Shown here: positions 46,691 to 58,050 of the stretch, piece by piece
How positions within the stretch are numbered: the stretch's first letter is position 1
How the letters are laid out: each line of letters starts with the position of its first letter
Source of the DNA: Nannobrachium achirus
Lineage: Eukaryota > Chordata > Actinopteri > Myctophiformes > Myctophidae
Length of the DNA: 64,000 nucleotides
Reading direction: 5' to 3'
Assembly: GCA_963921795.1 (NCBI GenBank)
Contig: OY997645.1
Location: 16,206,352-16,270,351 of the forward strand
Program-made: the position numbers and the translations under genes
The notes under the pieces: generated by a model
Seen by the model: the letters and a program-made list of their open reading frames with translations, nothing else
The model's database searches: none
Told to the model about the DNA's origin: nothing

Positions 46691-46696
46691 GCTGTG

Positions 46697-46920
46697 TAAA
46701 CCTTATATGTCCAAAACGGTTCCTTTTTCATTATTATTTGAGAAACATTTTAAAATAGTGAAAAAAGCTGATCTACAAGCCCACAACGTGTATGCACTGC
46801 GTTGTGAGCTTGTAGATATGCTATTTTCACTATTTTGTGTGACATACTAGTATAGCAGGGCATTAATTTACGTGAAAACATAACAAATATGAAATGTGGA
46901 GATGTTTCTGCCTGACAGCA
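46697..46920. mobile_element. MITE with central hairpin (AAACCTT-ATGTCC ends)
   Basis: The left end AAACCTTATATGTCCAAAAC, a central GATCTACAAGCCCACAACG hairpin and the right part GGAGATGTTTCTGCC match the fuller copy at 51,984-52,203. Confidence 0.6.
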
Positions 46921-46929
46921 ACAATATCA

Positions 46930-48180
46930 AGTTTACAGCCAGGGTCATTACAGTCTTATGTTATGCTACGTTACGTTACAGTGTGTTATGTCATGTGATC
47001 TTATCTTATCTCTATGTGTTGGACCGGATACCCCCATAACCTATGATGGAACCACTTGTGTGCTTCATCACTAATGTCAAAATAATAAATAGTGCTTCCG
47101 GCACAGTAATTGTGTTTGAATAACATGGTTAAACCATGGGGGATGGAAACAGGGTAAAAGCTATTGCTTCCGGATAAGCAGCTGATGGATGATGACAGGC
47201 GATGGACCTTTCATTCAATCATCATTGGTGTTAAGCAGATTTGAAACAAACGAGCAACAAGTTGATGAAGGCAAGCCTTAATCTACGCGGTATGCATCTA
47301 TTTTTACTTGCACCTGTCTGCATCACTGAATATGACACTCGCATGCACAAAGAACCATAGGAAAGAATGCAGACATCTATAATAGGATAGATACTATTGT
47401 ACCTCACTAGTTATAGTTTAACTCATCATTTCATTAAGACTTGTGCACACTGAACTCTTTTAACACAATTATCTGAGATGCCTGCAGTGCTTATCTTTAT
47501 CAGCTTTCCTTTGATATCATGAATAAAGCAAACATAACTTTTCATAATGCATACATATAGCCTATAGATACATAATCATGAGTCAGTCAATCTAATCATG
47601 ATTGAAAGTATTTCTAACAGAAATTAAATGGAAAAAATGTAATGAATATAAAGTATTTATAAATGTTTCTGACTGGTTGAGAAAACGGTTTCTCCAAACG
47701 TCAGCATTTCTCAACACAAAGGTACTGCATGCATAGAGTAGGCTGCAAACTTTTTTCTTTTGTATCGTTTCTTTCACATACATATGAAATGCGATGAAGG
47801 CTGCTGCGTTCAACTGACCTTGAAGGTGCATGCACACATACACACACCGGGCTGTCCTCCCTGGGAGTTTAATTACTGCATTACTGACATAGAAAGCTCC
47901 ATCCACAAAACGGGTCCTCCACATTGACTGCGAAAACCCAGAGATGCATTGGTATTATCCTGTTTCACTGGCCCATGTCTCCTCCCTGTGTGACTGGTCC
48001 TGCGCGCTCATCACCATAATGTGACCCTCCTGCCTCCTGCACTGCTGCACATGCACATGGTGGGAGGCAGCCGGGCCGTGCCAAAGAAAACGGAATGTTT
48101 TAATTTGTGCAATATGTACATGAGCTTTGGCTTTGCTGTTATAGAGAATAATAAATAAGAGCGCTTGTAGTAAATTCAGT
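46930..48180. other. Gene-free stretch
   Basis: AT-rich, with a few unsupported short frames. Nothing is recognised beyond simple TTACGTTAC-type repeats near 46,965. Confidence 0.4.
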
Positions 48181-48194
48181 AGGACATGGTCATT

Positions 48195-48330
48195 ATCCAC
48201 TGTGATACGTACAGTATTGTATCACGGCCTCTGTATCGTGATATAGTATCCATATCGTATCATGGCCTTTGTATCGTGACATGTATCGTATCATGGCCTC
48301 TGTATCGTGATACGTATCGTATTGTGAGGT
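48195..48330. repeat. TATCGTGATA short tandem repeats
   Basis: About four degenerate units of GGCCTCTGTATCGTGATA and CGTATCGTATCAT. Confidence 0.7.
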
Positions 48331-48409
48331 TGTAGGTAATAACCAGCCCTAGTGGCAGTGGCTCAGGAGTGAAAAAGCAAAGCCGTTTGGGAACCACAAG
48401 TCCAGGCTT

Positions 48410-48463
48410 GGTGCCAATTGCCAAACTGTCCTTGAGACTCAAGGACACTTTGGCAATTGGCAA
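48410..48463. repeat. Hairpin, about 24-bp stem
   Basis: TGCCAATTGCCAAACTGTCC and its near-complement GGACACTTTGGCAATTGGCA meet around GAGACTC. Confidence 0.75.
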
Positions 48464-48719
48464 GGCTTGAGTACTCTTCGATAGTTACTAGGGCTGGGCA
48501 ATAATGACAATTATACAACAGGTAGTTCCGACAAAGCAATCTGATTGGTTGAAATAGCTATCTATGATAATAATGAGCATTACGGCACACCGTGACGATA
48601 ACCAGTATAATCGCACTGCTCCGTGAGTTACATCCTTATCCCTTTTATGCCCAAATGTAAACATATCAGCTGTGCTGGGTCCTGTCCCAGCTATGCTAAG
48701 CGATTACGCTAGTAGTTTT

Positions 48720-49190
48720 CTTTTTTCTTTTTTGGATATTGTTTTCATTCAAGGTTTTCAATTTTTATACAAGACATACAAAAACACAAGACAATCCAAG
48801 AAGAAAGAAAGAATATAATAATAATAACAAAAACACAGAAATCATCCTTAAACTAAAAAAAGGAAAGAGAGAGAAATAAATGCATCGTTAAATAGTATAC
48901 TTGTTCACTTTACATCTTACATCGTAAGATACAGAGCTTAGGAAGAGGAACAAACAGTATTGGCAATAAAAAAAAATCATTTTAAAGGGAGGACTGATCA
49001 AAATAAGGACCACTTTTCATGAAAACGTTCAGGTTCCCCAAGTGTACTCGATTTTAGTTTCTCCAGTTTAAGGCAGCCCAGTAAGTCACCACCCAGTGCC
49101 TCTACGCAGGGGCAGAGTCCAATTTCCAGTTGAGTAAAATAAGCGTCTGGCCAGAAGAGTGGCATAGGAACCCTAGCAGTTTTCATGGGA
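48720..49190 (-). mobile_element. L1/Tx1-type LINE 3' fragment
   Basis: A 62-codon minus-strand frame ending LGEPERFHEKWSLF resembles the C-terminal end of L1-type ORF2 proteins. It is followed downstream by an A/T-rich 3' region. It is truncated. Confidence 0.45.
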
Positions 49191-49568
49191 AGTTCAAGGA
49201 CATAGTAGCTAAATGTGGCATCATTTTTTTTTTACATTTCTATCGAATATATTAATTACAATGAAATTGAGTTGACGTGTTTTTCTTTAGGGTAAATGTT
49301 CTATAATCCTAATATTACACTCGAGGGTGTGTTTACCGTGATTATCGGCACTTCAGCGCTTCCTGCAGCAACGTTATTGTGCCAATAATCATGGTAGCAT
49401 TCAATATTGCTTAAATATAGAAATATCAAAATATCTTTAAACGACTACCTCAATAACATTGTTGTGATGATAATTTCTTATTGTGAAGGTAATAGCTTTT
49501 TATTTAAAAATAAATAAATATATATATATATATATAGCGGTGCCAGCCACACCAACAACTGACCAGTG

Positions 49569-49700
<132 letters not shown>

Positions 49701-49844
49701 TGTATGAGTAGTACATTCAAGTGGTGCTGTTGAGCAGCCTAAGGCACCGCTCACTCCCACTGGTAGATCCTTTTGCTAGATCAGCAGAAGGATAGCTGAC
49801 CTGTTCTGACATCACAATGATGTTGCAAATGAGTTCCATCCTTA

Positions 49845-50215
49845 TCCCTTTTATGCCCATATATGGAGATCCCTGATGTCATCAATATCATTCCAGCTCA
49901 GCAGAAGGATATACTGTAGCTGACCTGTTCTGACATCACAATGATGTTGCAAATGAATTCCATCCATGTCCATTTTATGCCTATATATGGAGATCCCTGA
50001 TGTCATCAATATTAAACCTCATCCCAGCTCATCCATATTTGGGAAATTATGGCCACATTTTGGCCAACTTAAACAACCAACTGCAACGTGAGTCACACCT
50101 GCAAATGAATTCCATCCTTATCCCTTGCATGTCCATATATGGAGATCCCTGATGTCATTAATATTACCCCCATATCTGGGAATGCTCATATATGGACATT
50201 GTGTCAGTCTCATGT
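49845..50215. repeat. CArG-box repeats, diverged
   Basis: Repeats of about 120 bp: TCCATCCTTATCCCTTTTAT, GCCCATATATGGAGATCCC, TGATGTCATCAATAT and CTGACCTGTTCTGACATCAC. Confidence 0.75.
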
Positions 50216-50227
50216 GGTCTATGATTG

Positions 50228-50998
50228 CGACCGTAAGGTCGCAGTTTAGTATGAAAACCTCCACCGGCCGTCCGTCGGTCACACGTGCGGTCGACCGCAC
50301 GTCACACGTGCGGTCGACGTGTGATGAGGTCACGATGAGTCATCTATGCCCAAATATAGATTTCTAGGTCAGATGGCCCATAGAGTTTGTGATGTCAAAC
50401 CTAGCAACCCAATATAAACAAACCTGATGTCAGACCTGAAGTATCCTTTTATACCCATATATGGAGATACAGAGATCTCCATATATGGGCATATTAGAAA
50501 GCCCATATATGGGCATATACGGATGACATCAGGGATATCCATATATGGGCATAAAAGGGACAAGGGCTTACAGTTAAGAGATCTCCATATATGGGCATAT
50601 CAGAAAGCCCATATATGTTCATATACTGATGACATCAGGAATATCCATATATGGGCATAAAAGGGACAAGGACTTACAGTTAAGAGATCTCCATATATGG
50701 GCATAAAGGGACAAGGACTGTTACAGTAGATATAGAGATGTCCATATATGGGCATAAATGAACAAGGACTGACAAACACTGAGATCTCCATATAACCTAT
50801 GGGAATATAAGGGACGAGGACTGTCAGCTTGTAGACCTATTTTCTAAATATTGTTGTACATTAAAAACTTGAAATGGGTCGTTCTGCATAGTACTTGGGA
50901 TTTGTTGATGTAAATGTTCACATAGAGTGTAATAATTGGTAAAACAAACTTTTGGCCTATTTGTGGAGATAAGCGACCAACGGTCGCTTATCTCCCGA
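50228..50998 (+). mobile_element. GCGACC-hairpin element with internal CArG array
   Basis: The left hairpin TGCGACCGTAAGGTCGCAG is followed by AAAACCTCCACCGGCCGTCC and the palindrome CGTGCGGTCGACCGCACG. A CCATATATGG array spans 50,450-50,790. The right hairpin AAGCGACCAACGGTCGCTT is followed by ATCTCCCGATTAG. It has the same two ends as 20,866-22,165, with about 60 bp before the right hairpin nearly identical. Confidence 0.65.
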
Positions 50999-51004
50999 TT
51001 AGCT

Positions 51005-51757
51005 ATGATGTCAGATGAGTGTAGACATACTGTGTAGCGAGTTGTGTGATTTTAGGGCAAAAACTGTAGGAGCAGTGTTTAAAAATGTGTTTTAAAAAAG
51101 CGGCCTGAAGGTGGCGCTATATGGGACAGATCCATGTTGAAGACATGAGTGTAGACGTGTACCGATTTGCGTGATTTTGGGGCAGAGATTGTAGGAGCTG
51201 TGTCCGTAAATGTGTTTTGCAAGAACCGGCCTCATGGTGGCGCTATAGAAGAGGGGCATGTGAGAAAAGAGGAGATCCATGTTGATGAGACATCTCTTTG
51301 TCTGTGGCAGAGCAACGCGGTGAGCAGGCGATTTGGGGGCGTCATTTGGTTGGTTTTTTTTGCTTTTTGGTGGGGGTCCCTGGGGGTCCCTGGAGCTGCG
51401 GGAGTCCCTGGAAGGGTGGAGGTTGTGGATTGGCAGACAAGGATTGTGTGTGGAAAATTTCACATGGATAGGGGCAACAATGTCATTTCGTAGTTTTTTA
51501 GCTTTTTGGCGGGGGTCCCTGGGGGTCCCTGGAGCTGCGGGGGTCCGTGGAAGGGTGGAGGTTGTAGATTGGCAGACAAGGAGTGTGTGTGGAAAACTTC
51601 ACATGGATAGGGGCAACGATGGGGGAGATATGAGTAGGGCAAAAGTGTGACGTGACGTGACGTGACGTGACAGACAGACTGACGGACTGACGGACTGACA
51701 GACAGACAGGCGGTGGAGGTTTTGATAGTAACTGCGACCTGACGGTCGCAATAATAT
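51005..51757 (-). mobile_element. GCGACC-hairpin element, array-less copy (minus orientation)
   Basis: On the minus strand it starts with the hairpin TTGCGACCGTCAGGTCGCAG. It then has CCTCCACCGCCTGTCTGTC, repeated GTCACGTCAC, and two tandem copies of a roughly 150-bp GGGTCCCTGGAGCTGCGGG segment. GGCGCTATA repeats follow. It lies tail-to-tail with the 50,228 element. Confidence 0.6.
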
Positions 51758-51983
51758 TCAGATTAAAGCTTGACCGAAAGTGTGTGAGACCACCATATGT
51801 AGGCATGGGAAACAATCATGGAAAAAGGAGATTTACATAGCCTAAATCCTCTTAACTCACTGTACTGTAGCTGTAGCTCAGACTGAAACCAATAGACCGG
51901 GGGTTCCCGTGAGGATAATCTGAGCAATACATGACTTTGTGTGTATGTCCATTGTCCATGTGTATATCGTCGTTGTCGGATGA

Positions 51984-52203
51984 AAACCTTGTATGTCCAA
52001 AACCGTTCGTTTTGCATTTTTCATTTTAATAATTATTTAAACTAGTGAAAACAGCCGATCTACAAGCACACAACGCCTCGTACCGAAAGGCAGTGTGTGC
52101 TTGTAGATCGCTGTTTTCACTACTTTTGTGCGCCGACCTTGTATGAAGCAGGGCTTTACTTTGCGAAAGAATGGACACATTTGAAACTTGGAGATACAAG
52201 GTT
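51984..52203. mobile_element. MITE with central hairpin (AAACCTTGTAT ends), best copy
   Basis: The left end AAACCTTGTATGTCCAAAAC and inverted right end AAACCTTGTATCTCCAAGT bound a central hairpin with GATCTACAAGCACACAACGC arms. It is about 220 bp and non-coding. Partial copies lie at 6,608-6,740, 9,060-9,250 and 46,697-46,920. Confidence 0.7.
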
Positions 52204-52586
52204 TCCACCTCTCCCTATCTGTACGTCCCTTTTCTGATTGGATAATATGATGATCATCTTCATACTGTGTACATCATCATCATAGGGTGCACTTATTGTG
52301 CTACTCGAACACAAAGAGAATACTGAACAGTATTCTCTTTTTAACCCATTAAAAACTGGGAAAGCATCTGTGTAACCACTTTAACCATCATTTTATAGCT
52401 ATTCAAAAATCACAGCTAGTGTGAAATGTTTATGAACTAATTTCATTAAGCGTCCCGCGAAGCTTGGCCAATGTGGGAGTACAACAAACTTTGGGCGCTT
52501 TGTACCAAGATGTAGGCCAAGCTTTGCGGGCCCCGAAGCTTGGCCAGATGTTGGAACTTAGCTCCCTCCAGGAGCACCGCTCAAAA

Positions 52587-52646
52587 ATTGCAGATGTACA
52601 AGCTCATAGCACTTCACGCTAGGAGCTTGTAGATCTGCTATTTTGG
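52587..52646. repeat. Palindromic hairpin repeat (GATCTACAAGCTC family)
   Basis: GCAGATGTACAAGCTCATAG with the complementary arm GAGCTTGTAGATCTGCTATT. It lies inside a hAT-like segment ending AGGTTTGAGCACCACTG at about 52,755. Confidence 0.7.
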
Positions 52647-52833
52647 AAAGATCTTTGCTTCGAGAGGGGAGGTCCCTGGAACAAAGAGACGGGGGTCCGC
52701 GGCCAAATACATATCATTTTGGGGGTCCTTGGCATGAAAAGGTTTGAGCACCACTGATATAGCAACATGCGTTTTTCAGAAAACTTGAAACGATTTAGAA
52801 GACATTTATAGAATAGGCCTCAGAATGGGTTAA

Positions 52834-53309
52834 AGGGATATTTCACTTTAAAAAAAAGTTGTAATTTTATCGTCTAATCAGGCTTTTATGAACACCCTGA
52901 ACAGTTTTTAAGTTGCTTGATTCAATATTTAGATATTTGATGTAAATGTTATCAGGCCCAGGGTCTCTCTCCATACACACCCATTATAACTTCAAACTCC
53001 ATTTTAACCATAATAGATTAATTAAAAACACCCATTATTTTTTTTCTAGTGACTCATAATACCCTTAATAATTCATTTTGTATTACATTTTTCCCATTTT
53101 CCCAAGGAATTATTAAAAATAAAATATAAGAGTTTGAAGTTACAATGGGTGTGTATGGGTAGAGGCCCTGGGCCTGGAGGTCCTGATAACATTTACATCA
53201 AAATATCTAAATATTGAATCAAGCAAATTAAAAACTGTTCAGGGTGTTCATAAAAGCCTGATTAGACGATAAAATGACCAAAAGTGTTTTTGAAAGTGGA
53301 ATATCCTAT
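52834..53309. mobile_element. Fold-back element at a TTAA site
   Basis: About 476 bp whose halves are largely reverse complements (GTCTAATCAGGCTTTTATGA, AACACCCTGAACAGTTTTTA, CATACACACCCATT and their complements). TTAA occurs at both ends (52,830-52,833 and 53,310-53,313). The arms enclose a short AT-rich core. Confidence 0.75.
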
Positions 53310-53325
53310 TTAACTGTAGGTCAAA

Positions 53326-53960
53326 CAAACCTCTCCAACTGATCCAAAATGCCGCGGCACGACTGGTCTTCAACCAGCCTAAGTTCTCACATGTCTCTCC
53401 CATTCTCCGCAGCCTCCACTGGCTCCCGGTTGCGGCCCGCACTGAATACAAAACACTGATGCTGACCTTCAAAGCAGCCAAAGGTATGACTCCTCCATAC
53501 CCCTACACCCCCACCCGTTCACTTAGATCAGCCAACACAGGGATGCTGACAGAACCCTCGCTAAAAACCCCAGGGCAAAAATCCACTCTTCCGAGACAGT
53601 TTGCCCTCCTGGCCCCAAAGTTGTGGAATAAACTCCCTGTCGCACTTAGAACAACGGACTCACTCGCTAGCTTTCGCCTTGGACTGAAGACCCACCTGTT
53701 CAGACTCCACCTAAACCCATAGCACTACTGAAACACTCAATGACCTTACATGAAGCTAGTTAGCATTTGTTTTTAGGTTTTTTAGAACCTTTATTTCCTT
53801 GATTGATTATATTGTTTCCTAGATAGATATTCATTTGCATTTGTTATATTGCTGTTGATGTACTGATATATTATCTTGTTGTGATGTTTTATCAGCTTAT
53901 TGTAAATCGCTTTGGATTAAAAGCGTCTGCTAAATATCTAAACTGTAAACTGTAAACAGA
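53326..53960 (+). mobile_element. L2-type LINE, 3' end with reverse-transcriptase tail
   Basis: An open frame to 53,722 reads NAAARLVFNQPKFSHVSPIL, then RSLHWLPVAARTEYKTLML, then ALLAPKLWNKLPVALRT, then FRLGLKTHLFRLHL. This is the typical C-terminal end of L2/Rex-like ORF2 proteins. The 3' region ends GCTTTGGATTAAAAGCGTCT followed by short CTGTAAA tail repeats. It is 5'-truncated, as usual for LINEs. Confidence 0.85.
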
Positions 53961-53964
53961 AGAA

Positions 53965-54770
53965 CCTGACTCTGTAGGACAGGCTTCTGTCTCACATGCA
54001 GCGACTAGAGAGCAGAACAGGAAGCAGAGGAACTTCCTGTCACTTCCTGTGCACACATTTGATTCTAGAAAGGAAGGAAGAACTCAGTCTGAGACAGAAG
54101 AGAACACAACGATTCAAACTTGCAGGAATACAGACCAAGCTCTTGAGACAGTTGAAAACAGTATGCCTCTGCCATCAGAAACACCTGAGTGTGATTTGGC
54201 ACCTTGTTAAATAGCCAGGCAATTTGGCCTTGACCCAGCCCTGCTATGACATCATTAATTAACAATTAAATAAGCAACAATTGCTCAAATGGCTCTTACA
54301 AATATTATAATATGATGTTTGTGGTGATGAAAGAGTTAGAACTATTCATTTTTATGACATGTTAAAATACAGTGACAAGATTGTATTTATTTATTATTAT
54401 TTGGATCAACGCTTTGTGTCATTGAATGACTAAGCTACTGCTTGCCGGCTTATCATGCTGTAATATGTAGAGGTTCAGGCTTTTTCTAAATATCAAACTT
54501 GAATGTAACCTCCTTGGGTGGGACTAGGTAGTAGTGTAAGTTGTGGCCTGGGCAGGTGTGCCGTCACAGAGAGCATAACTCTGTCATAGATTCGATATTG
54601 TCACAAACATGTAGCTGTAAATCCATGTGGGCCTTTTAGAGAGCAAGGAGGAAATGGGATCTCATAAAGTTTTTTAATCATACTGTTCATACCTTACCAT
54701 TTATTCAGTCAATTACTATTGATCAAACAAAAATGAGAAAGTTGACACAAAGTTTACTGCCTTTTAATTT
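53965..54770. other. Downstream of the chemokine gene, no feature seen
   Basis: Unique-looking sequence with two unsupported short frames. The chemokine 3'UTR probably ends near the AATAAA at 54,780-54,775. Confidence 0.4.
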
Positions 54771-55002
54771 CTTATTTATTAAAAGCACATTGTTAGAGAA
54801 CCCAAACACTGAATAGCCAACCTATAGAAAAAAGAGCAGATCAAGTACAAGTTTTCTTAGCATTGAGGGTTTACAGTAAGTGGTTAACTGTCTGAAAACA
54901 CAGTTGGTAGCGCTGTCAAAGATGTCTATGAAGATAGCTATAAAATCTTTGAAAAGGTTTAATCTGCAACATAGTAGTGGGGGTCCCTGCTTTATCTCTC
55001 TC

Positions 55003-55123
55003 TCAGCTAAGGAATCCTTGGCCTGAAAGCATTTCTGTTCTGGACTTGACGTCTTTGATGGCGTCCTGGACCCACTTCTGAGTTGGGTCAACACAGAAAG
55101 TTTTTTGAGATTTCATTTTGAAC
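55003..55123 (-). CDS. CC chemokine exon 3 (fourth Cys, helix, stop)
   Basis: 121 nt, acceptor gttacag. It reads FKMKSQKTFCVDPTQKWVQ and then DAIKDVKSRTEMLSGQGFLS, stop at 55,005-55,003. Confidence 0.94.
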
Positions 55124-56912
55124 CTGTAACAGACAAAGAGAGACATTTCATGACTAAGGATTGCAGCCAGGGTACCCGTTGTACTTAAATGCATTTGTTT
55201 AGTATCTGTACAAAGACAAATATTTTACTTTTGACTACACTATTATACATTTCTAGGAAGGGACCCCTGGGCACCAAACTTACAAAATACTGTCTACATT
55301 ATAAATGAACCACTTAAGTTCTATTTCAAAAATAGTTAAATAGTTGTCTAATAGGCTCAATGCAGTACTACACGCTTTTTTGGCGAACCAGGCTTAATTG
55401 GTTTTTTCCGCATCGCAACAGAGTTCGAATGAGCGTACACACCAATGCAAACAAACCGCACTTCCAGACAACACGCTTCAGGGTTTGTTTTAATCGTTCT
55501 AATAAAACATCCAGGTGTGAAGGCAAGGCTGGGCGATATTAGGAAAAGCTTCGATATTCGATAACGTTGTTGAATACCACAATATTACTCACAATATTAG
55601 TAAAAACAATTGTATTATATAGTTTTAATATTTTTTTCTGCTTTAGGCCCTAACCCAGATAATGAATAGCATATCCATGCATGCACAGTACACATATAAT
55701 AGTCCGGGAGCCGTGGGGGTGAACGTGGATTCGCCTGTAAAAGTTTTTTTCTCAACTGATTATTGTAGCTTGGGGTCACCTCTTAAGGATTCAAGATGAT
55801 GACCAGTGATATCCATTGATCATTTTTTATTATTAACCCCTTAATGCCTGAAACACAAGAAATCCACCCAGGAGGAAAATACCCAGAAAAAGATTTTTTT
55901 CTGGATATTTAAGGAGGATCTTAGGGGTCTAACTAGGGGTTTGTCATGATGCTGAATCCATTGCAGGCATTTGTTTTGCACAAAAAACATTCCGTGGGCT
56001 AGAAATGGCCTCAGAAAACAATACACGTATGGGTGAGTATTCATGTTAGTCGGAGGCCTTAGGGTTTTTTTTCTCGTGCTAATCAGTCTAAAAGTGCAAA
56101 ATGTTGCACAGATGTAGCTCAGGGCATGCTCTAATGATTTAGCTAGGGCGCCCGAGTCTGCGACATTCGGGGTCGCCACAGCGGCCAAATCAAGTTGGGC
56201 TCCCATCGACTTTAGTGATGAAAAGTGATGAGTCAGAGTTGTGTGGGTGCTGTGGTGACCCCGAAGGTCGCCGACTCGGGCGCCCTAGCTAAATCATTAG
56301 AGCATGCCCTATATCCATTTTTCAACAACGGTTTTATTGAAATAACACCTGGTTACAAATGGACTGCTTTTTTGCATGTGCTATTGTGCATGCATAGTGT
56401 GTCTGTTAATTAATTTGACACATACACCAATATCTCATTTCAAGCCGTCTTCGTCCGGTATGTAGGCTATACCTTGCATGTTGATACCTCGATGAAGGTA
56501 CATTTTCGATATATTGCCCAGCCTTACCTTTGGTAGGCCACGGGCTATAGGACAGGGCTTAACTGTTCAAGGTTTACATTGATTGGTAAATACAATATTA
56601 AATATAACCTAATACTCACACAATGCCTTCCTTAGCACAGTCCTTGTATGTGTGTTGGAATGTCAGCACTTTGTTCTTAGGCAGGCGATGGGGATAATAC
56701 TTGAAGCAACACGCAGCTGGACGATAGCTGTCTGGAAGTAGAGTGAGAAAGAGACACACAGTTAGCTAGTGTATAGACTTGGACTTGACTTTGACATTGT
56801 CTCAGTAATGCTTAAAACCACAAGAGCCAATAAACTTACTGTCTAATGCCAGGACATCCAGGAGCATGCAGGCCACAAGAATAACTGGTATCTTCTTCAC
56901 CATCATCATCAT
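55003..56912 (-). CDS. CC chemokine (three exons, complete)
   Basis: Small secreted chemoattractant that signals through G-protein-coupled chemokine receptors. Exons are 56912-56840, 56731-56620 and 55123-55003, with phases 1 and 2, the classic CC-chemokine three-exon layout. The product is 101 residues: a signal peptide (VKKIPVILVACMLLDVLAL), then adjacent cysteines in RPAACCFKYYPHRLP, the third Cys in YKDCAKEGIVF, the fourth in TFCVDPTQKWVQ, and a C-terminal helix DAIKDVKSRTEML. The start is four ATG codons in a row (56,912-56,901). A TATA-like TATATA lies about 50 bp upstream. I cannot assign a specific CCL orthologue. It is encoded on the same strand as trpc6. Confidence 0.93.
55841..56310. 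mobile_element. Element with terminal inverted repeat, kin to 25,582-25,907
   Basis: It shares TTTGTCATGATGCTGAATCC, TTTGTTTTGCACAAAAAACA and the GGCCGCTGTGGCGACC-type segment with 25,582-25,907. The part 56,121-56,310 is an inverted repeat with arms of about 65 bp (AGGGCATGCTCTAATGATTT). It lies in the second chemokine intron. Confidence 0.6.
56620..56731 (-). CDS. CC chemokine exon 2 (CC motif, beta strands)
   Basis: 112 nt, acceptor cttccag. It reads SYRPAACCFKYYPHRLPKNK and then VLTFQHTYKDCAKEGI. The donor ATTGT followed by gtgagt. Confidence 0.94.
56840..56912 (-). CDS. CC chemokine exon 1 (signal peptide)
   Basis: 73 nt: four tandem Met codons, then VKKIPVILVACMLLDVLALD; donor GACA followed by gtaagt. 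Confidence 0.92.
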
Positions 56913-56957
56913 TAGGATTATGGTTGCAGTCTGTCAGTCAATACCTGCCACGCTGTA

Positions 56958-56968
56958 CTGTATATATC
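56958..56968 (-). promoter_or_regulatory. TATA-like box of the chemokine gene
   Basis: GGATATATACA on the minus strand, about 50 bp before the first ATG, leaving room for a short 5'UTR. A (TC)n tract begins just upstream. Confidence 0.45.
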
Positions 56969-56977
56969 CAGTTGATT

Positions 56978-56980
<3 letters not shown>

Positions 56981-57041
<61 letters not shown>
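56981..57041. repeat. (TC)n microsatellite upstream of the chemokine gene
   Basis: About 30 uninterrupted TC units, starting about 15 bp upstream of the TATA-like box. Confidence 0.98.
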
Positions 57042-57048
<7 letters not shown>

Positions 57049-57539
57049 ACTTATGTCACTTATGCGTAACTGCATGTCTATTATGTGTTTAGTGGGTGGA
57101 AACTTGTGGGTGGGGTGGGGGGAGTTGGGGTACCTAGAATGAAGGAAACTAACTGTGGTCGATGTTTAATTTAAGAACAGAAAGCTGAGAGATTATGTTA
57201 ACAGCCTCATCCTGAATGAGCGGATGCAAAGGCATATCTACTTACTGCACATGCGATTCTTGTACATGCTGTAATATTTCAATGTTATACAGACATTCTT
57301 ATTTGTATAATGATATTATCATACTTATTTAGTAGGCCCTATATGTTTTCCTATCCTCTCTTTCTAGTCATATGTCTGAGAGCCCTACTTCCAATGTATG
57401 TATTCTCAATACTTACTTCATTTTCATAATTTATAGGTTGCACTGTATGGTAGGCTACCTGCTGTTTGGTCAGAGGCAGGCAAGACGAGTTTCTTTTATC
57501 AAGGACCTTAGTCTTGAATTGATCTGTAGGCAAAACTCA

Positions 57540-57775
57540 AACTGGAACATTCATTGCCAGGATTTTAAAAGGCGGAGAAGAACGGATATCTTGTCTATAT
57601 CCGACTCCTACTTTTAAACCCTGTTGTACCAATGCTGTACTTTTAGATGCTTTTAATTGTTTGTTTAACAGCTTGTTTACGTGGGTTGTTTTTTTATACT
57701 GCTTTGGCAAAGTCTCACTTGTAAAAACGTAACCTCATTGTGACTTCCTGGTTAAATAAAGGTTACACATGCACT
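57540..57775 (+). mobile_element. LINE 3' end fragment
   Basis: AAAAGGCGGAGAAGAACGG with a poor frame, then TACTGCTTTGGCAAAGTCTC and the tail TTCCTGGTTAAATAAAGGTT, a common fish LINE 3' end. Confidence 0.5.
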
Positions 57776-57903
57776 CACGCACGCACGCACATACACAAAC
57801 ACAGACAGAGTGTGAAGAGGCCTTGTGGGCCCAGGCCAAGGTGGGACAGCCACAGTGCTACCACTACCAACAACCTTGTGGGCCCTATTATGAAACAGGT
57901 CTT

Positions 57904-58050
57904 TTTTAGATTAGATTAGATTAGAGTTTATTTGTCATTGTAACAATACAGTACAGGTACAGGCACAGTTTCATTGTCAACGATCAACTCATTTCCAAAG
58001 TACAGTACACATACAAGCACATTCACAGTACAACGAAATGAATTTGTGCA
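57904..58050 (-). mobile_element. LINE/SINE 3' end fragment (minus)
   Basis: TTAGATTAGATTAGATTAGA followed by GTTTATTTGTCATTGTAACA, the reverse of a common retroelement tail ending in short repeats. Confidence 0.45.

Noticed and set aside
47592-47924. 110-codon minus-strand frame as a candidate trpc6 exon 1
   Set aside because: There is no resemblance to TRPC6 N-termini and no suitable donor in phase with exon 2.
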